The position numbers and the translations under genes are program-made. 64,000 nt of DNA from Winogradskyella sp. PC-19 (GTDB lineage Bacteria; Bacteroidota; Bacteroidia; Flavobacteriales; Flavobacteriaceae), in contig NZ_CP019332.1 in assembly GCF_002163855.1 (NCBI RefSeq), positions 1,777,145 through 1,841,144 on the forward strand, written 5' to 3'. Within the stretch, counting starts at the first letter, position 1; each line of letters starts with the position of its first letter. The notes beneath the pieces were generated by a model. It saw nothing but the letters and a program-made list of their open reading frames with translations, ran no database searches and was not told the origin of the DNA. Positions 44,359 through 53,451 of the stretch are shown here, one piece after another.

Positions 44359-45894
44359 ATGAGCGATAAAAAACATATCGACAGACTGTTTCAAGAAAAG
44401 TTTAAGGACTTTGAAGTTATGCCAGACGAAAAGCTTTGGGAAGGCATTGAAGCTAGGCTTGACAAGAAAAAGAAAAAACAGCGTATTATCCCGATTTGGT
44501 GGAAATTTGGTGGCGTTGCAGCTGCACTTGTACTTATGTTTGCTATTGGTACTACTTTTAATAACACTGACGATACGCCAGTGGTTGTAGATTCTGATTC
44601 TAATAATACTGAAATAGAAAACAGTAAAAAATCAGACAAACACGCCACTTTACAAAAAGAAAATACGACTATCGCTTCAGATAACTCGAGTAAAAATGAG
44701 TCAAACAAAAAAGAAAATAATACATTAAAAAAATCTAAAGAAGTTTATTCTGAATCACCTGCCTTAAAATATAAATCTAAAGATAATTCATCTTTTGTTG
44801 CTACTCGAAATAAAACCCTACCAGAAAAACAGACTAATAAACTTTCTACTATTAACGAAACTAAGTCTAATAGAAATGTTGTTGCATCAACTTCTAATAC
44901 AGACAAAAATAAAACAGAAACAGAAAACAAAGTTCAGCTTAAATCTCAAGAAGAGATTAAGGCTATTTTAGAATCTAATTCAAATACAAATAATGCTGTT
45001 GCAAAAAACAAAACAGCTAACAACAAAAGCAAAAAAAGTGAAAACAGTGAGTCTATTGAAACTATTGAAAATACTACTATAGACAAACAAAAAGAAACTG
45101 GTCAAGATATAGAAGAAGCTATTGCTGAAGCAAATACTAATAATGAAGAAGAAAAAGAAATTCGCCGGTGGAGTATTGCACCCAATGTTGCGCCGGTTTA
45201 TTTTAATTCTTTAGGAGAAGGTTCTTCGCTAGATGCTCAGTTTGATTCTAATAACACCTCTAGTGATTTAAGTATGAGTTATGGTGTAAAAGGAAGTTAT
45301 GCTGTAAACGAAAGGCTTAAAATCACTGCTGGAATTAATCGTGTTAGCTTTAATAACACTACTAATGATGTCATTGCGTTGTCAGATAATACGTTTTCTG
45401 CAAACGCTGCCGCAGCCTCAAGCAGATTGCAAAATGTACAACTCAATAGTGATGTTAATCATGCCTCTTTAATGCTTATTAGTCGCCCAAGAATTGCGGA
45501 TAACTCGGTGCCAGAAGCTATAAATACATTACAAACCGGAAGCCTAGAACAACGTTTTGGTTTTATAGAGATTCCTTTAGAAATAGAGTATCGTCTAATA
45601 GACAAAAAACTTGGTGTAAATCTTAGCGGCGGTTTTAGTACACTATTGCTTAATGAAAATGAAATTCTTGCAGATATCAACGGCCAAAGCACTCTAATTG
45701 GCGAAGCTAACAACTTTAATAACACAAGCTTTAGTGCCAATTTTGGTGTTGGACTTGACTATAATTTATCTGAAAAGATTAATATCAATCTTGAACCAAA
45801 ATTCAAGTATCAATTAAATACATTCAATAACACATCGGGGGATTTTAGACCGTTTTTTATTGGTGTGTATACAGGTTTAAGCTTTAAATTTTAG
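44359..45894 (+). CDS. Anti-sigma-like inner-membrane domain fused to an outer-membrane beta-barrel
   Basis: A 511-residue protein with an unusual plan. Residues 1-45 are cytoplasmic and resemble a short anti-sigma domain (HIDRLFQEKFKDFEVMPDEKLW). A membrane helix spans about 47-65. Residues 66-268 form a low-complexity Asn/Lys/Ser/Glu linker long enough to cross the periplasm. Residues about 270-511 look like a small outer-membrane beta-barrel ending in a terminal phenylalanine (FFIGVYTGLSFKF). A protein of this kind would span both membranes. Dual membrane-spanning anti-sigma proteins (Dma, with sigma partner Das) are known from Bacteroides thetaiotaomicron, where they affect vesicle formation. 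Its place two bases after the sigma gene fits. Confidence 0.8.
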   Translation: MSDKKHIDRLFQEKFKDFEVMPDEKLWEGIEARLDKKKKKQRIIPIWWKFGGVAAALVLMFAIGTTFNNTDDTPVVVDSDSNNTEIENSKKSDKHATLQKENTTIASDNSSKNESNKKENNTLKKSKEVYSESPALKYKSKDNSSFVATRNKTLPEKQTNKLSTINETKSNRNVVASTSNTDKNKTETENKVQLKSQEEIKAILESNSNTNNAVAKNKTANNKSKKSENSESIETIENTTIDKQKETGQDIEEAIAEANTNNEEEKEIRRWSIAPNVAPVYFNSLGEGSSLDAQFDSNNTSSDLSMSYGVKGSYAVNERLKITAGINRVSFNNTTNDVIALSDNTFSANAAAASSRLQNVQLNSDVNHASLMLISRPRIADNSVPEAINTLQTGSLEQRFGFIEIPLEIEYRLIDKKLGVNLSGGFSTLLLNENEILADINGQSTLIGEANNFNNTSFSANFGVGLDYNLSEKININLEPKFKYQLNTFNNTSGDFRPFFIGVYTGLSFKF

Positions 45895-45962
45895 GCTTTG
45901 TTTTAGGTTTTTTTAGTTGGAGTTATTGCAAACTCAAATAAGCAATGATGGCAATAACTTGT

Positions 45963-45994
45963 AAAAAGTCGCTCAGTGGTTTGAGCGACTTTTT
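45963..45994. terminator. Bidirectional terminator between the anti-sigma gene and plsC
   Basis: AAAAAGTCGCTCA (45963-45975) and TGAGCGACTTTTT (45982-45994) pair perfectly around a 6-base loop. It serves both converging genes. A further inverted repeat, AGTTATTGC/GCAATAACT (45921-45929, 45951-45959), lies just upstream. Confidence 0.88.
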
Positions 45995-46740
45995 TAATTT
46001 ATAAGCTTTTGGTCTTTGGATAAATCTTCTAAAATTAATGTTCTAACTGTATTATTCAAGTCTCTAGTATCATCAATAGTTAGTCCTTCTGTAATAAAAA
46101 ATTTATGGATTTTAACACGCATTTTGCCTGGACTGCCACTGAAGAAAGTAAATGGAAAACGCTTTTTATTATCATAAAACGTCATTGGCACGATAGGTAT
46201 TTGTTGATTAATGGCCATCCTAAAAGCACCATCTTTAAAAGTATCCAAAACAATAGATTCATCTGGTACACCACCTTCTGGAAAAATACAAATACTCAAT
46301 CCCTGTTTTAATCTACGTTGTGCTCTCAAAAAAACAGCTTGTCGGCTCTTTGCGCTACTTCTATCAACTAAAATACAAGTACGTTTATAGAAAAATCCAA
46401 ATAACGGAATCTTAGCTAACTCCTTTTTACCAACAAATACAAACGGATTTTTAACCGATGCTAACATTAGCATAATGTCAGTCATCGATGTATGATTAGC
46501 CACAAACATATAACTTGCTTTGGGGTCAGGTGTCTGTAGTCTTTCAAATTTGTAATTATAGCCCATGCCTACCAAAATAAACTTTGCCCAAAAACGAGCT
46601 AATTTAAAAAAGTACGGATACCATTGCTCTCTAGATATTGAGATTAATAAAAAAGGTAGTAATAGCAAAATAGGAATTGCCACAAGAACATAGAACCAGA
46701 TACGGTAAAAAACCCAGAATATATATTTGAAGAATTTCAT
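45994..46740 (-). CDS. plsC: 1-acyl-sn-glycerol-3-phosphate acyltransferase
   Basis: Makes phosphatidic acid in the inner membrane. The ATG at 46740 gives 248 residues; a TTG six codons upstream is rejected. An N-terminal membrane helix (about 6-36) precedes the catalytic NHTSMTD block (H-x4-D), the region FVGKKELAKIPLFGFFYKR, and IFPEGGVPDES, which binds the glycerol phosphate. All four acyltransferase motifs are in order. It is convergent with the anti-sigma gene and divergent from trpS. Confidence 0.9.
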   Translation of the reverse strand: MKFFKYIFWVFYRIWFYVLVAIPILLLLPFLLISISREQWYPYFFKLARFWAKFILVGMGYNYKFERLQTPDPKASYMFVANHTSMTDIMLMLASVKNPFVFVGKKELAKIPLFGFFYKRTCILVDRSSAKSRQAVFLRAQRRLKQGLSICIFPEGGVPDESIVLDTFKDGAFRMAINQQIPIVPMTFYDNKKRFPFTFFSGSPGKMRVKIHKFFITEGLTIDDTRDLNNTVRTLILEDLSKDQKLIN

Positions 46741-46786
46741 CTGCCCAAAACTAGACAAATAAATTAAATAGTATAACAGAAAAAAT

Positions 46787-46794
46787 TACCTTTG
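46787..46794 (+). promoter_or_regulatory. Predicted -7 box of trpS
   Basis: TACCTTTG matches TAnnTTTG and lies about 50 bases before the trpS start. The same octamer precedes the thioesterase gene (51425-51432). No clear -33 TTG is seen. A small hairpin (TTCCTGT/ACAGGGAA) lies between the box and the start codon. Confidence 0.4.
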
Positions 46795-46844
46795 TTTTTA
46801 TAGTTTGAATTAAATAGAAATTCCTGTTTTCACAGGGAATGATT

Positions 46845-47816
46845 ATGGCAAGAATACTAACAGGAATACAAAGTACAGGAACACCACATTTAGGTAATAT
46901 TTTAGGTGCAATACTACCAGCAATTGAAAAAGCAAAAAACGAAGCTAACGATTCGTATTTATTTATTGCAGATATGCACTCGTTAACGCAAATCAAGGAT
47001 GCCCAAACATTAAGACAAAACACTTACTCTACTGCTGCAACGTGGTTGGCCTTTGGTTTAGATATTGAAAAAACAATATTCTACAGACAAAGTGATGTGC
47101 CACAGGTAACAGAACTATCTTGGTATTTAAGCTGTTTTTTTCCATATCAACGTTTGACTTTAGCACATAGCTTTAAGGACAAGGCAGATAGGTTAGAAGA
47201 CGTTAATGCGGGTTTGTTTACGTATCCAATGCTAATGGCCGCTGACATTTTGTTATATGATGCAGAAGTTATACCTGTTGGAAAAGACCAAGAACAACAT
47301 ATTGAAATGACACGAGATGTTGCATCTCGTTTTCATGCGAAGATTGGCAGTGAAACTTTTGTATTACCTAGAGCTGATGTGCAAAAAGATACCATGCTAA
47401 TTCCTGGTACTGATGGTGCAAAAATGAGTAAGAGTAAAGGAAATATTATAGATATTTTTTTGCCAGAAAAGAAACTCCGTAAGCAAATCATGTCTATCCA
47501 AACAGATAGTACACCGCTTGAAGAACCAAAAGATTGGTCGACTTGTAATTGCTTTGCAATTTATAGTCTGTTAGCAGATGACAAAGCAATTACAGAAATG
47601 AAAGCCAATTACGAAAATGGCAATTACGGTTATGGTCATGCTAAACAAGCGCTTTATGAATTAGTCTTAGAACGTTTTTCGGACGCGCGAGAACGTTACA
47701 ATTACTATATGGCAAACCTCAACGAAGTTAATGCTGCCTTAAAAGTTGGTGCAGAAAAAGCTGGAAATGTTGCTAATAATGTGTTAAAACGTGTTCGTGA
47801 AAAAGTTGGGTATTAA
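46845..47816 (+). CDS. trpS: Tryptophanyl-tRNA synthetase
   Basis: Charges tRNA(Trp) with tryptophan. From the ATG at 46845 it has 323 residues starting MARILTGIQSTGTPHLGN, with the class I HIGH-like motif as PHLGN; another ATG two codons earlier is possible. Class I KMSKS is exact in GAKMSKSKGN. DMHSLTQIKD and LLYDAEVIPVGKDQEQHIEM are tryptophan-enzyme blocks. Its stop overlaps the start of the following small membrane protein gene (TAATG). Confidence 0.96.
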   Translation: MARILTGIQSTGTPHLGNILGAILPAIEKAKNEANDSYLFIADMHSLTQIKDAQTLRQNTYSTAATWLAFGLDIEKTIFYRQSDVPQVTELSWYLSCFFPYQRLTLAHSFKDKADRLEDVNAGLFTYPMLMAADILLYDAEVIPVGKDQEQHIEMTRDVASRFHAKIGSETFVLPRADVQKDTMLIPGTDGAKMSKSKGNIIDIFLPEKKLRKQIMSIQTDSTPLEEPKDWSTCNCFAIYSLLADDKAITEMKANYENGNYGYGHAKQALYELVLERFSDARERYNYYMANLNEVNAALKVGAEKAGNVANNVLKRVREKVGY

Positions 47817-48127
47817 TGAAAATAGCACCTGTAAATAGAGGCTTTTTACTTATTGGTGTCACACTAACTTTCTTATTAATTATTATTACTTACATTCCGT
47901 GGGAAAATTCGAACTACAATGGATTACCAGATTGTTTTTTAGAAATGATTCCAATCAAAATTTTTGAATTTTTAACAATACCTTCTGGTTATATTTTAGA
48001 TACTTTTTTTCAAGAAAATCAATTCCTAATAACTGTCATACTAATCCACTTACTAAATCTTATTATTTACGGCTTTTTTATAGAAAGGATTCTTACTTTT
48101 TTTATTGATAGAATAAAATCCGCATAG
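47816..48127 (+). CDS. Small membrane protein, hypothetical
   Basis: A 103-residue protein with two clear membrane helices (about 9-27 and 69-93) and a polar loop between them containing PDCFLEMIPIKIFEF. No family recognised. It is translationally coupled to trpS by a one-base overlap. Confidence 0.65.
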   Translation: MKIAPVNRGFLLIGVTLTFLLIIITYIPWENSNYNGLPDCFLEMIPIKIFEFLTIPSGYILDTFFQENQFLITVILIHLLNLIIYGFFIERILTFFIDRIKSA

Positions 48128-48189
48128 CCTCAAACAATATCATAGAAATTCTTAAGTTTATTTGATATAAATCTATAAAGCATCATTTA

Positions 48190-49203
48190 ATGATTCGTTT
48201 TTTATTAAAAGCACAAACATTTTGTTTTTTAGCTATTTGTTTTTTTCATAGTAATCTAACTGCGCAAAACAACAATTATGAAGTCTATCATAAAAGCCTT
48301 AATAAGGCAAAAAGCTTTAAAAGTCTTGACTCTACCGTGTTTTATTTCAAAAAAGCCTTTAAAGCTGCAGATCCTTTTTCAAAGGATCTAAAAAGTTTAG
48401 CCTTCTATTATTACAAAAATAATGACTTAAAAAACGCTGATTTTTATTTTTTAAAGTCAATCGCTTATGGCTATCAGTTTGAGGATGATAAAAACTTTAA
48501 AAAACTACCTTATAAAGTTAACTATCAAAATGGGTTTTTATTTAAATATGAAAACTCAGAAAGTCCGTATGCTAATTTTATAAAAACAATGGCTACACGG
48601 AATGAAAAAGAGATGAGGAAAAGTCGAAAAAAATTTCTCAGTACTGTAGACCTCGTTCAAGATGAAACTTATGAGGTTTTATTACAAAACGAATATTACT
48701 TTCAGCAAGTAAGATTAAAAATATTACCAAAAAAAGATATAAATCAGACAGAATATAAAACAGTAGCTAAATATCTTGGTTCTGGTAATAGTTACATGAT
48801 GTTAGATTTATTAAAAACAAATAAATTTCCTAACAGAAGATATGTCTCTCGTTTTAGTGACCAATCAATAAATATGTTACTTAATCATGCTGTCGCAGCA
48901 TTTATAAATAAAGATGATGCAAAAGAGTTTATTGATTTATTATGGTCTGAAGTTGAAAGAGGAAATATAACACCTTACGATTATGCGAAAGCTTATGACC
49001 ATTACGTAAATTGGTATATCGATAACGAATCTACTTATTATGGAACCACACTTTATATGCCTGAAGGCTATGACAATATGGTATACATGAATGTATTATT
49101 TCCTAAAAAGCTCAACGAATTAAGAAACGATATTTGGCTTATAAGTATTGAAGAAATATCGTCTAAAACAGGCTTTCATTTGCCTTTGAATTACAAGAAA
49201 TAG
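48190..49203 (+). CDS. Secreted hypothetical protein with TPR-like N-terminus
   Basis: A 337-residue protein with a signal peptide (hydrophobic stretch with FLAICFF, ending LTAQNN). The first 100 residues (YHKSLNKAKSFKSLDSTVFYFKKAF, LAFYYYKNNDLKNADFYFLKSI) resemble two tetratricopeptide-like helix pairs. The remainder has no recognised domain. It stands alone in the space before the convergent dprA gene. Confidence 0.65.
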   Translation: MIRFLLKAQTFCFLAICFFHSNLTAQNNNYEVYHKSLNKAKSFKSLDSTVFYFKKAFKAADPFSKDLKSLAFYYYKNNDLKNADFYFLKSIAYGYQFEDDKNFKKLPYKVNYQNGFLFKYENSESPYANFIKTMATRNEKEMRKSRKKFLSTVDLVQDETYEVLLQNEYYFQQVRLKILPKKDINQTEYKTVAKYLGSGNSYMMLDLLKTNKFPNRRYVSRFSDQSINMLLNHAVAAFINKDDAKEFIDLLWSEVERGNITPYDYAKAYDHYVNWYIDNESTYYGTTLYMPEGYDNMVYMNVLFPKKLNELRNDIWLISIEEISSKTGFHLPLNYKK

Positions 49204-49223
49204 AATCCGATTTTCTTAATAAT

Positions 49224-50327
49224 TTAAATGACCTCAAACAACTTACCTGGCAAAGGTCTAACTACACCTTTTAGCTCCATATTAAGTAATAGTCCTGCAA
49301 GCTTATAAGTTGGCATATTACAGTTTAGCGCGATTACGTCTAAAAGTTCCTTGTCGTTTTCTTTTAAGTAGTTATAGATTATTTTTTCATTAGGTTCTAA
49401 CTCTATAAATAGTTGTTTTTGTACAGCAGGTTTTTGTTTCTGCTCTAATTCCCAACCTAATAAGTATGGGACATCCAAAGGATTTGATAATAAATGAGCT
49501 TGATTGGCTTTAATCAGATTATTACAACCAACACTTTGACTATCAGTTGTTCTACCTGGAACAGCAAAAACATCGCGATTATAAGAATTAGCAATATCTG
49601 CAGTTACTAAACTTCCGCCCTTTTCTGCAGATTCTATAACAATTGTTGCTTCGCTAAGACCAGCAATGATGCGATTTCGCTTTAAGAAATTGTTTCTATC
49701 AAATGTATCTGTACTCCAAAAGTCAGTGAAAAATCCGCCATGTCTTTCGACATCACTCATGTATTTTTTATGAACTTTAGGGTAGATTTGATTTAAGCCA
49801 TGTGCTAAACAACCAACTGTCTGCAAATTATGTTTCAATGCAGCTTTATGAGCTGTAATATCTGTCCCATAAGCAAAGCCCGAAATGATTACTGGGTCGT
49901 ATGGTGCTAATTCTTCAACTAATTTTTCGCAAAAAGCTATGCCGCTTGTTGTTATTTTTCTTGCACCAACAACACTAATTATGTGTTTATTATCAAGATT
50001 AATATTCCCTGATTGAAATAAAAGTAAAGGTCCATCAATACAGTGTTTTAACCGTTCAGGATAGCTGTCATCCGTAAAATACGAATAAGCTACATTATTT
50101 TCTTTTATGAATCTTAATTCATTTTTAGCTTCTTCAAAGTGAATGCCATCAAACAAACCTTCAATAGTTACCGTACCAATCCCATCGATTTTTAGAATAT
50201 TACTTTTCTTTTCTCTAAAAACAGCTTCTGCACTTCCACAATGCGCTATTAGCTTTTTAGCGGTGGTTGAACCTATTTTAGGAACATGTTGTAGCGCCAA
50301 AATATTTATGAGTTGGTCTTCGGTCAT
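49224..50327 (-). CDS. dprA: DNA-processing protein DprA
   Basis: Binds incoming single-stranded DNA and loads RecA in natural transformation. The 367-residue protein has an N-terminal helix-hairpin-helix region (HVPKIGSTTAKKLIAH), the Rossmann core with SVVGARKITTSG, ISGFAYGTDITAHKAAL and GLSEATIVIESAEKGGSLVTAD, and a C-terminal winged helix (about 305-367). Divergent from the HU/SPOR gene. The window does not show other competence genes. Confidence 0.93.
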   Translation of the reverse strand: MTEDQLINILALQHVPKIGSTTAKKLIAHCGSAEAVFREKKSNILKIDGIGTVTIEGLFDGIHFEEAKNELRFIKENNVAYSYFTDDSYPERLKHCIDGPLLLFQSGNINLDNKHIISVVGARKITTSGIAFCEKLVEELAPYDPVIISGFAYGTDITAHKAALKHNLQTVGCLAHGLNQIYPKVHKKYMSDVERHGGFFTDFWSTDTFDRNNFLKRNRIIAGLSEATIVIESAEKGGSLVTADIANSYNRDVFAVPGRTTDSQSVGCNNLIKANQAHLLSNPLDVPYLLGWELEQKQKPAVQKQLFIELEPNEKIIYNYLKENDKELLDVIALNCNMPTYKLAGLLLNMELKGVVRPLPGKLFEVI

Positions 50328-50414
50328 TTAAATTTCATATAAACTTTAAAAATACCATTTTTTACGATGTTAATAAATTAGTACATCATAAGGTTAATGG
50401 GAAACAAAATTTTA

Positions 50415-50422
50415 TAAATTTG
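50415..50422 (+). promoter_or_regulatory. Predicted -7 box very close to the HU/SPOR gene start
   Basis: TAAATTTG matches TAnnTTTG, and its last base is only five bases before the ATG at 50428. If used, transcription would begin at or next to the AUG, giving a leaderless mRNA. Confidence 0.35.
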
Positions 50423-50427
50423 TGTAT

Positions 50428-51366
50428 ATGCAGTTAGAAATTTACATCAGCGATTTATTATACAGATACGATTGTGTTACCGTGCCCGATTTTGGTGCGT
50501 TTTTAACAAGTCGCGTATCTGCTAAAATACACGAGTCGACACACACATTTTATCCGCCAAAAAAAGTATTGTCTTTTAATGAGCAACTTCAAAATAACGA
50601 CGGCCTTTTAGCGAACTATATTGCAGAAGTTGAAAAAGTACCCTATCAAGTCGCTGTAGAAAAAATATCTAAGCAAGTCAAAGCCTTAAAATCTTATTTG
50701 ATTGAAGGCGAAACTATTTCTTTTAATCATATCGGAGACTTATTACTAAATACAGAAGGTAGTATTGTCTTTAATCCATCTTATCATATCAATTATTTGA
50801 CGGATGCTTTTGGCCTATCTCATTTTAATAGTATAGATATTACTCGAGAAGTTTTAAAACAAGAGGTCGAAGCTATTGAAGAAAAGGCAGCGATTGTTTT
50901 AACACCAGAAAAACGTTCTAGCAATTGGCTTAAATATGCTGCGGCAGCAGTAATAATTTTAGGCTTAGGTGGTTTAGGTACTAGTAAAATATATAATGAT
51001 TCTATAAACAAACAAAACCAAGTTGCACAACAAGAAGCTAATACACAAATTGAGGCCGAAATACAAGAAGCAACATTTTTTATTAGTAATCCATTACCAG
51101 CAGCTACATTTTCAGTAGAAAAACAAATAGGTAATTATCATATTGTAGCTGGCGCATTCAGAATTGAAGCCAACTCTGATAAAAAAGTAGAACAACTAAA
51201 AGCCTTGGGTTATAAAGCTCGTAAAATTGGTGCAAATCGCTTTGGCTTACATCAGGTTGTATATTCTAGTTATGAAACTAGATCTGAAGCACAACGCGCT
51301 ATGTACGGCATTAGAAAAGCACATAATAAAGACGCGTGGTTGTTGGTGCAAGATCTGAATAAATAA
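50428..51366 (+). CDS. HU-like and SPOR domain membrane protein
   Basis: The ATG at 50428 gives 312 residues; a GTG two codons upstream is possible but less likely. The N-terminal 120 residues match the HU-CCDC81-type domain of Bacteroidota (MQLEIYISDLLYRYDCVTVPDFGAFLT, NNDGLLANYIAEVE). One membrane helix is at about 168-185 (KYAAAAVIILGLGGLG). The last 75 residues form a SPOR domain (YHIVAGAFRIEANSDKKVEQLKALGYKAR) that binds septal peptidoglycan. It therefore links the cytoplasm with the cell wall and probably acts in cell division. Confidence 0.88.
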   Translation: MQLEIYISDLLYRYDCVTVPDFGAFLTSRVSAKIHESTHTFYPPKKVLSFNEQLQNNDGLLANYIAEVEKVPYQVAVEKISKQVKALKSYLIEGETISFNHIGDLLLNTEGSIVFNPSYHINYLTDAFGLSHFNSIDITREVLKQEVEAIEEKAAIVLTPEKRSSNWLKYAAAAVIILGLGGLGTSKIYNDSINKQNQVAQQEANTQIEAEIQEATFFISNPLPAATFSVEKQIGNYHIVAGAFRIEANSDKKVEQLKALGYKARKIGANRFGLHQVVYSSYETRSEAQRAMYGIRKAHNKDAWLLVQDLNK

Positions 51367-51424
51367 TTTATTCTATTTAGTTAAAACTTAAGCTAAGTTA
51401 ATCACCACTTCCTACTTTTTAATT

Positions 51425-51432
51425 TACCTTTG
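51425..51432 (+). promoter_or_regulatory. Predicted -7 box of the thioesterase gene
   Basis: TACCTTTG matches TAnnTTTG, 18 bases before the ATG at 51451. It is identical to the box before trpS. Confidence 0.4.
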
Positions 51433-51450
51433 TCGTGAATTAAATATCTT

Positions 51451-51960
51451 ATGGAAGCAAGAACAGCATTTCAATCAAAAACTATTGTTACAGACCTCGT
51501 TTTACCGAGTGAAACAAATCCATTAAATAATCTTTTTGGAGGAGAACTTTTAGCGCGTATGGATCGCTCTGCAAGTATCGCAGCACGTCGTCATTCTCGT
51601 AGAATTGTGGTTACTGCTTCTGTAAATCATGTAGCTTTTAACCGTTCTGTTCCTGTTGGAAGTGTTGTGACTATTGAGGCTAAAGTATCTAGAGCTTTTA
51701 CATCGTCTATGGAAGTATATATGGACGTATGGATTGAGGATCGAGAATCTGGTGAATGCATCAAAGCCAATGAAGCTATATATACTTTTGTAGCAGTTGA
51801 CGAAACTGGTAGACCTGTAAAAGTACCTGAATTAATACCAGAAACTGAATTAGAAAAAGAACGTTTTAATGCTGCCTTGAGACGTAAACAATTGAGTTTA
51901 GTTATTGCTGGAAAAATGAAGGCTTCAGATGCTACCGAACTAAAAGCTTTATTTGAGTAA
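51451..51960 (+). CDS. Acyl-CoA thioesterase (YciA/ACOT-like hotdog protein)
   Basis: A 169-residue hotdog-fold enzyme that hydrolyses acyl-CoA to fatty acid and CoA. NPLNNLFGGELLARMDRSASIAA holds the hotdog helix with the catalytic aspartate, followed by VVTASVNHVAFNRSVPVGSVVTIEAKV, a classic YciA/ACOT7-type sequence. The C-terminal charged extension is usual for this branch in Bacteroidota. Substrate chain length cannot be inferred. Confidence 0.9.
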   Translation: MEARTAFQSKTIVTDLVLPSETNPLNNLFGGELLARMDRSASIAARRHSRRIVVTASVNHVAFNRSVPVGSVVTIEAKVSRAFTSSMEVYMDVWIEDRESGECIKANEAIYTFVAVDETGRPVKVPELIPETELEKERFNAALRRKQLSLVIAGKMKASDATELKALFE

Positions 51961-52014
51961 TTAAACTTATTTGCTTTTTTATAGTCTTATTCATTATTAA
52001 ACCTAAATCTTTTA

Positions 52015-52233
52015 ATGATGAAGAATCTCTTTTTTTTATTTGGCTTTCTCCTATTACTAAATCTTAATTCTTGTGCACGACGCGTTGTGGTTAGGCAACC
52101 TACTAATGTAACAGTAATCAAAACTTTACCTCGAAATTATAAAATAGTGCGTGTAAACGGAAAACGGTATTATACTTGGAACGGAAGGCGTTATAAAAAA
52201 ACCAGAAATGGTTATGTCGTTGTTACTCTCTAA
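52015..52233 (+). CDS. Small basic lipoprotein, hypothetical
   Basis: A 72-residue protein with a lipoprotein signal peptide ending LLNLNSC (Cys about 21), then a very basic mature part with an aromatic repeat (KIVRVNGKRYYTWNGRRYKKTRNGY). The second ATG, one codon later, could also be the start. The Tyr/Arg-rich tail resembles small surface proteins of Bacteroidota of unknown role. Its last four bases overlap the end of the convergent EnvC-like gene. Confidence 0.7.
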   Translation: MMKNLFFLFGFLLLLNLNSCARRVVVRQPTNVTVIKTLPRNYKIVRVNGKRYYTWNGRRYKKTRNGYVVVTL

Positions 52234-53450
52234 TTTTTAGAGAGCCAATATTCAGGATTTTGAGTTGCATCATTTTTATAGACTCTAAAGCCCAATAGGG
52301 TTTCTCCAGTTTGTTTATTGGTAAATGCTTCTCCAATCACTTGACCTGTCTCAATTTTATCGCCCGACTTTACATTGATTTTAGACATGTTCATATACAC
52401 TGTAATGTAACTACCATGGCTAATCATTACAGCTGGATTAGCATTTTTTATGACCATGATTTTATAAACTTCACCTTTAAAAACAGCCTTAACCTTTTCG
52501 TTCTTCTCCGTAGAGATGTAAATACTTTTGTAATTCTGTTTTACTGCTTTGTCAGTAATTGAACGTTGTAATCCATATTTACTTTTTATGACACCTCTGT
52601 CAACCGGCCAACGCAACTTACCTTTATTAGACTCAAAATTGGCAGCTAACTTCTTTGCTGCAGGTGTTAATACAAACTTACCTGTAGATGTCTTTTTTCC
52701 AGCTTTTTTATTTGAAGCTGCAATAGCTTCTCGAATCAATCGGTTTATTTCTTTGTCTATTCGGTCAGCTTCTTGTCGTTTTTTACGAATTTCGGCAGTA
52801 TGCTTTTTGATGTCTTTACGAATAAGCACCATCAAATCTTGTTGGATTTTCATCTCAGACTCTAAAGCTATTTTTGCCTTTCTGTTTTCTGCGACAAGCT
52901 TTTTCTTTATCTCTTTTTGTTTTGATAGTTCTAAATTAAGATTCTGTAAATCTTGTGTTTTTGCTTTTATATCTTCAGCTTGTTTTTTCTGATATGCTTT
53001 GTATTGATTGATGTATTGAAGACGCTTATATGCCTGTTTAAAATTGTCAGAAGACAATAGAAACATCACTTTACTTTGCTCAGATTTACTTTTATAGGAC
53101 TTTACAACCATTTTAGCATAATCTTCTTTTAGCTCTTTTAATTGGTCTCTGAGCTGCGTAATTTCTTTTTGATTACTATTAATGTCGCGTGTCAATTGAT
53201 TGGCTTGTTCATTAGAGACCTTAATCAAATTTTGACGTACTCTAATTTTGTAGTTGACATCTTCGACTTGAGAAACAACAGATTTCTCCTTTGTTTTATT
53301 GGCTCTGTTTATAGAATTTAGTTGCGATATTTCTTTTAAAAGACGTTGACGTTTGGCCTCTAGCTGCTTTTGTTTTTCGCTTTGTGCTGAAACAAATGAA
53401 ACAGAAAACAATGTCAGTATTGCAATTATAAAAAGACTTTTTAATCGCAT
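52230..53450 (-). CDS. EnvC-like murein hydrolase activator with degenerate M23 domain
   Basis: A 406-residue periplasmic protein: signal peptide (ends VSFVSAQ), a long coiled coil (about 25-250, e.g. KQKQLEAKRQRLLKEISQL), and a C-terminal LytM/M23 domain (about 280-406). The zinc ligands of active M23 enzymes are mostly missing: the usual H-x-G-x-D site reads NYKSIYI, the later YAHLS reads YMNMS and the final HLHFE-like strand reads LLGFRV. So it should activate amidases like E. coli EnvC rather than cut peptidoglycan. It starts one base after the DUF4292 gene. Confidence 0.9.
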   Translation of the reverse strand: MRLKSLFIIAILTLFSVSFVSAQSEKQKQLEAKRQRLLKEISQLNSINRANKTKEKSVVSQVEDVNYKIRVRQNLIKVSNEQANQLTRDINSNQKEITQLRDQLKELKEDYAKMVVKSYKSKSEQSKVMFLLSSDNFKQAYKRLQYINQYKAYQKKQAEDIKAKTQDLQNLNLELSKQKEIKKKLVAENRKAKIALESEMKIQQDLMVLIRKDIKKHTAEIRKKRQEADRIDKEINRLIREAIAASNKKAGKKTSTGKFVLTPAAKKLAANFESNKGKLRWPVDRGVIKSKYGLQRSITDKAVKQNYKSIYISTEKNEKVKAVFKGEVYKIMVIKNANPAVMISHGSYITVYMNMSKINVKSGDKIETGQVIGEAFTNKQTGETLLGFRVYKNDATQNPEYWLSKN

Positions 53451-53451
53451 A

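Noticed and set aside
44391-44708. 105-codon minus-strand frame in the anti-sigma gene
   Set aside because: Product of low-complexity codons on the coding strand; no start signal or family.
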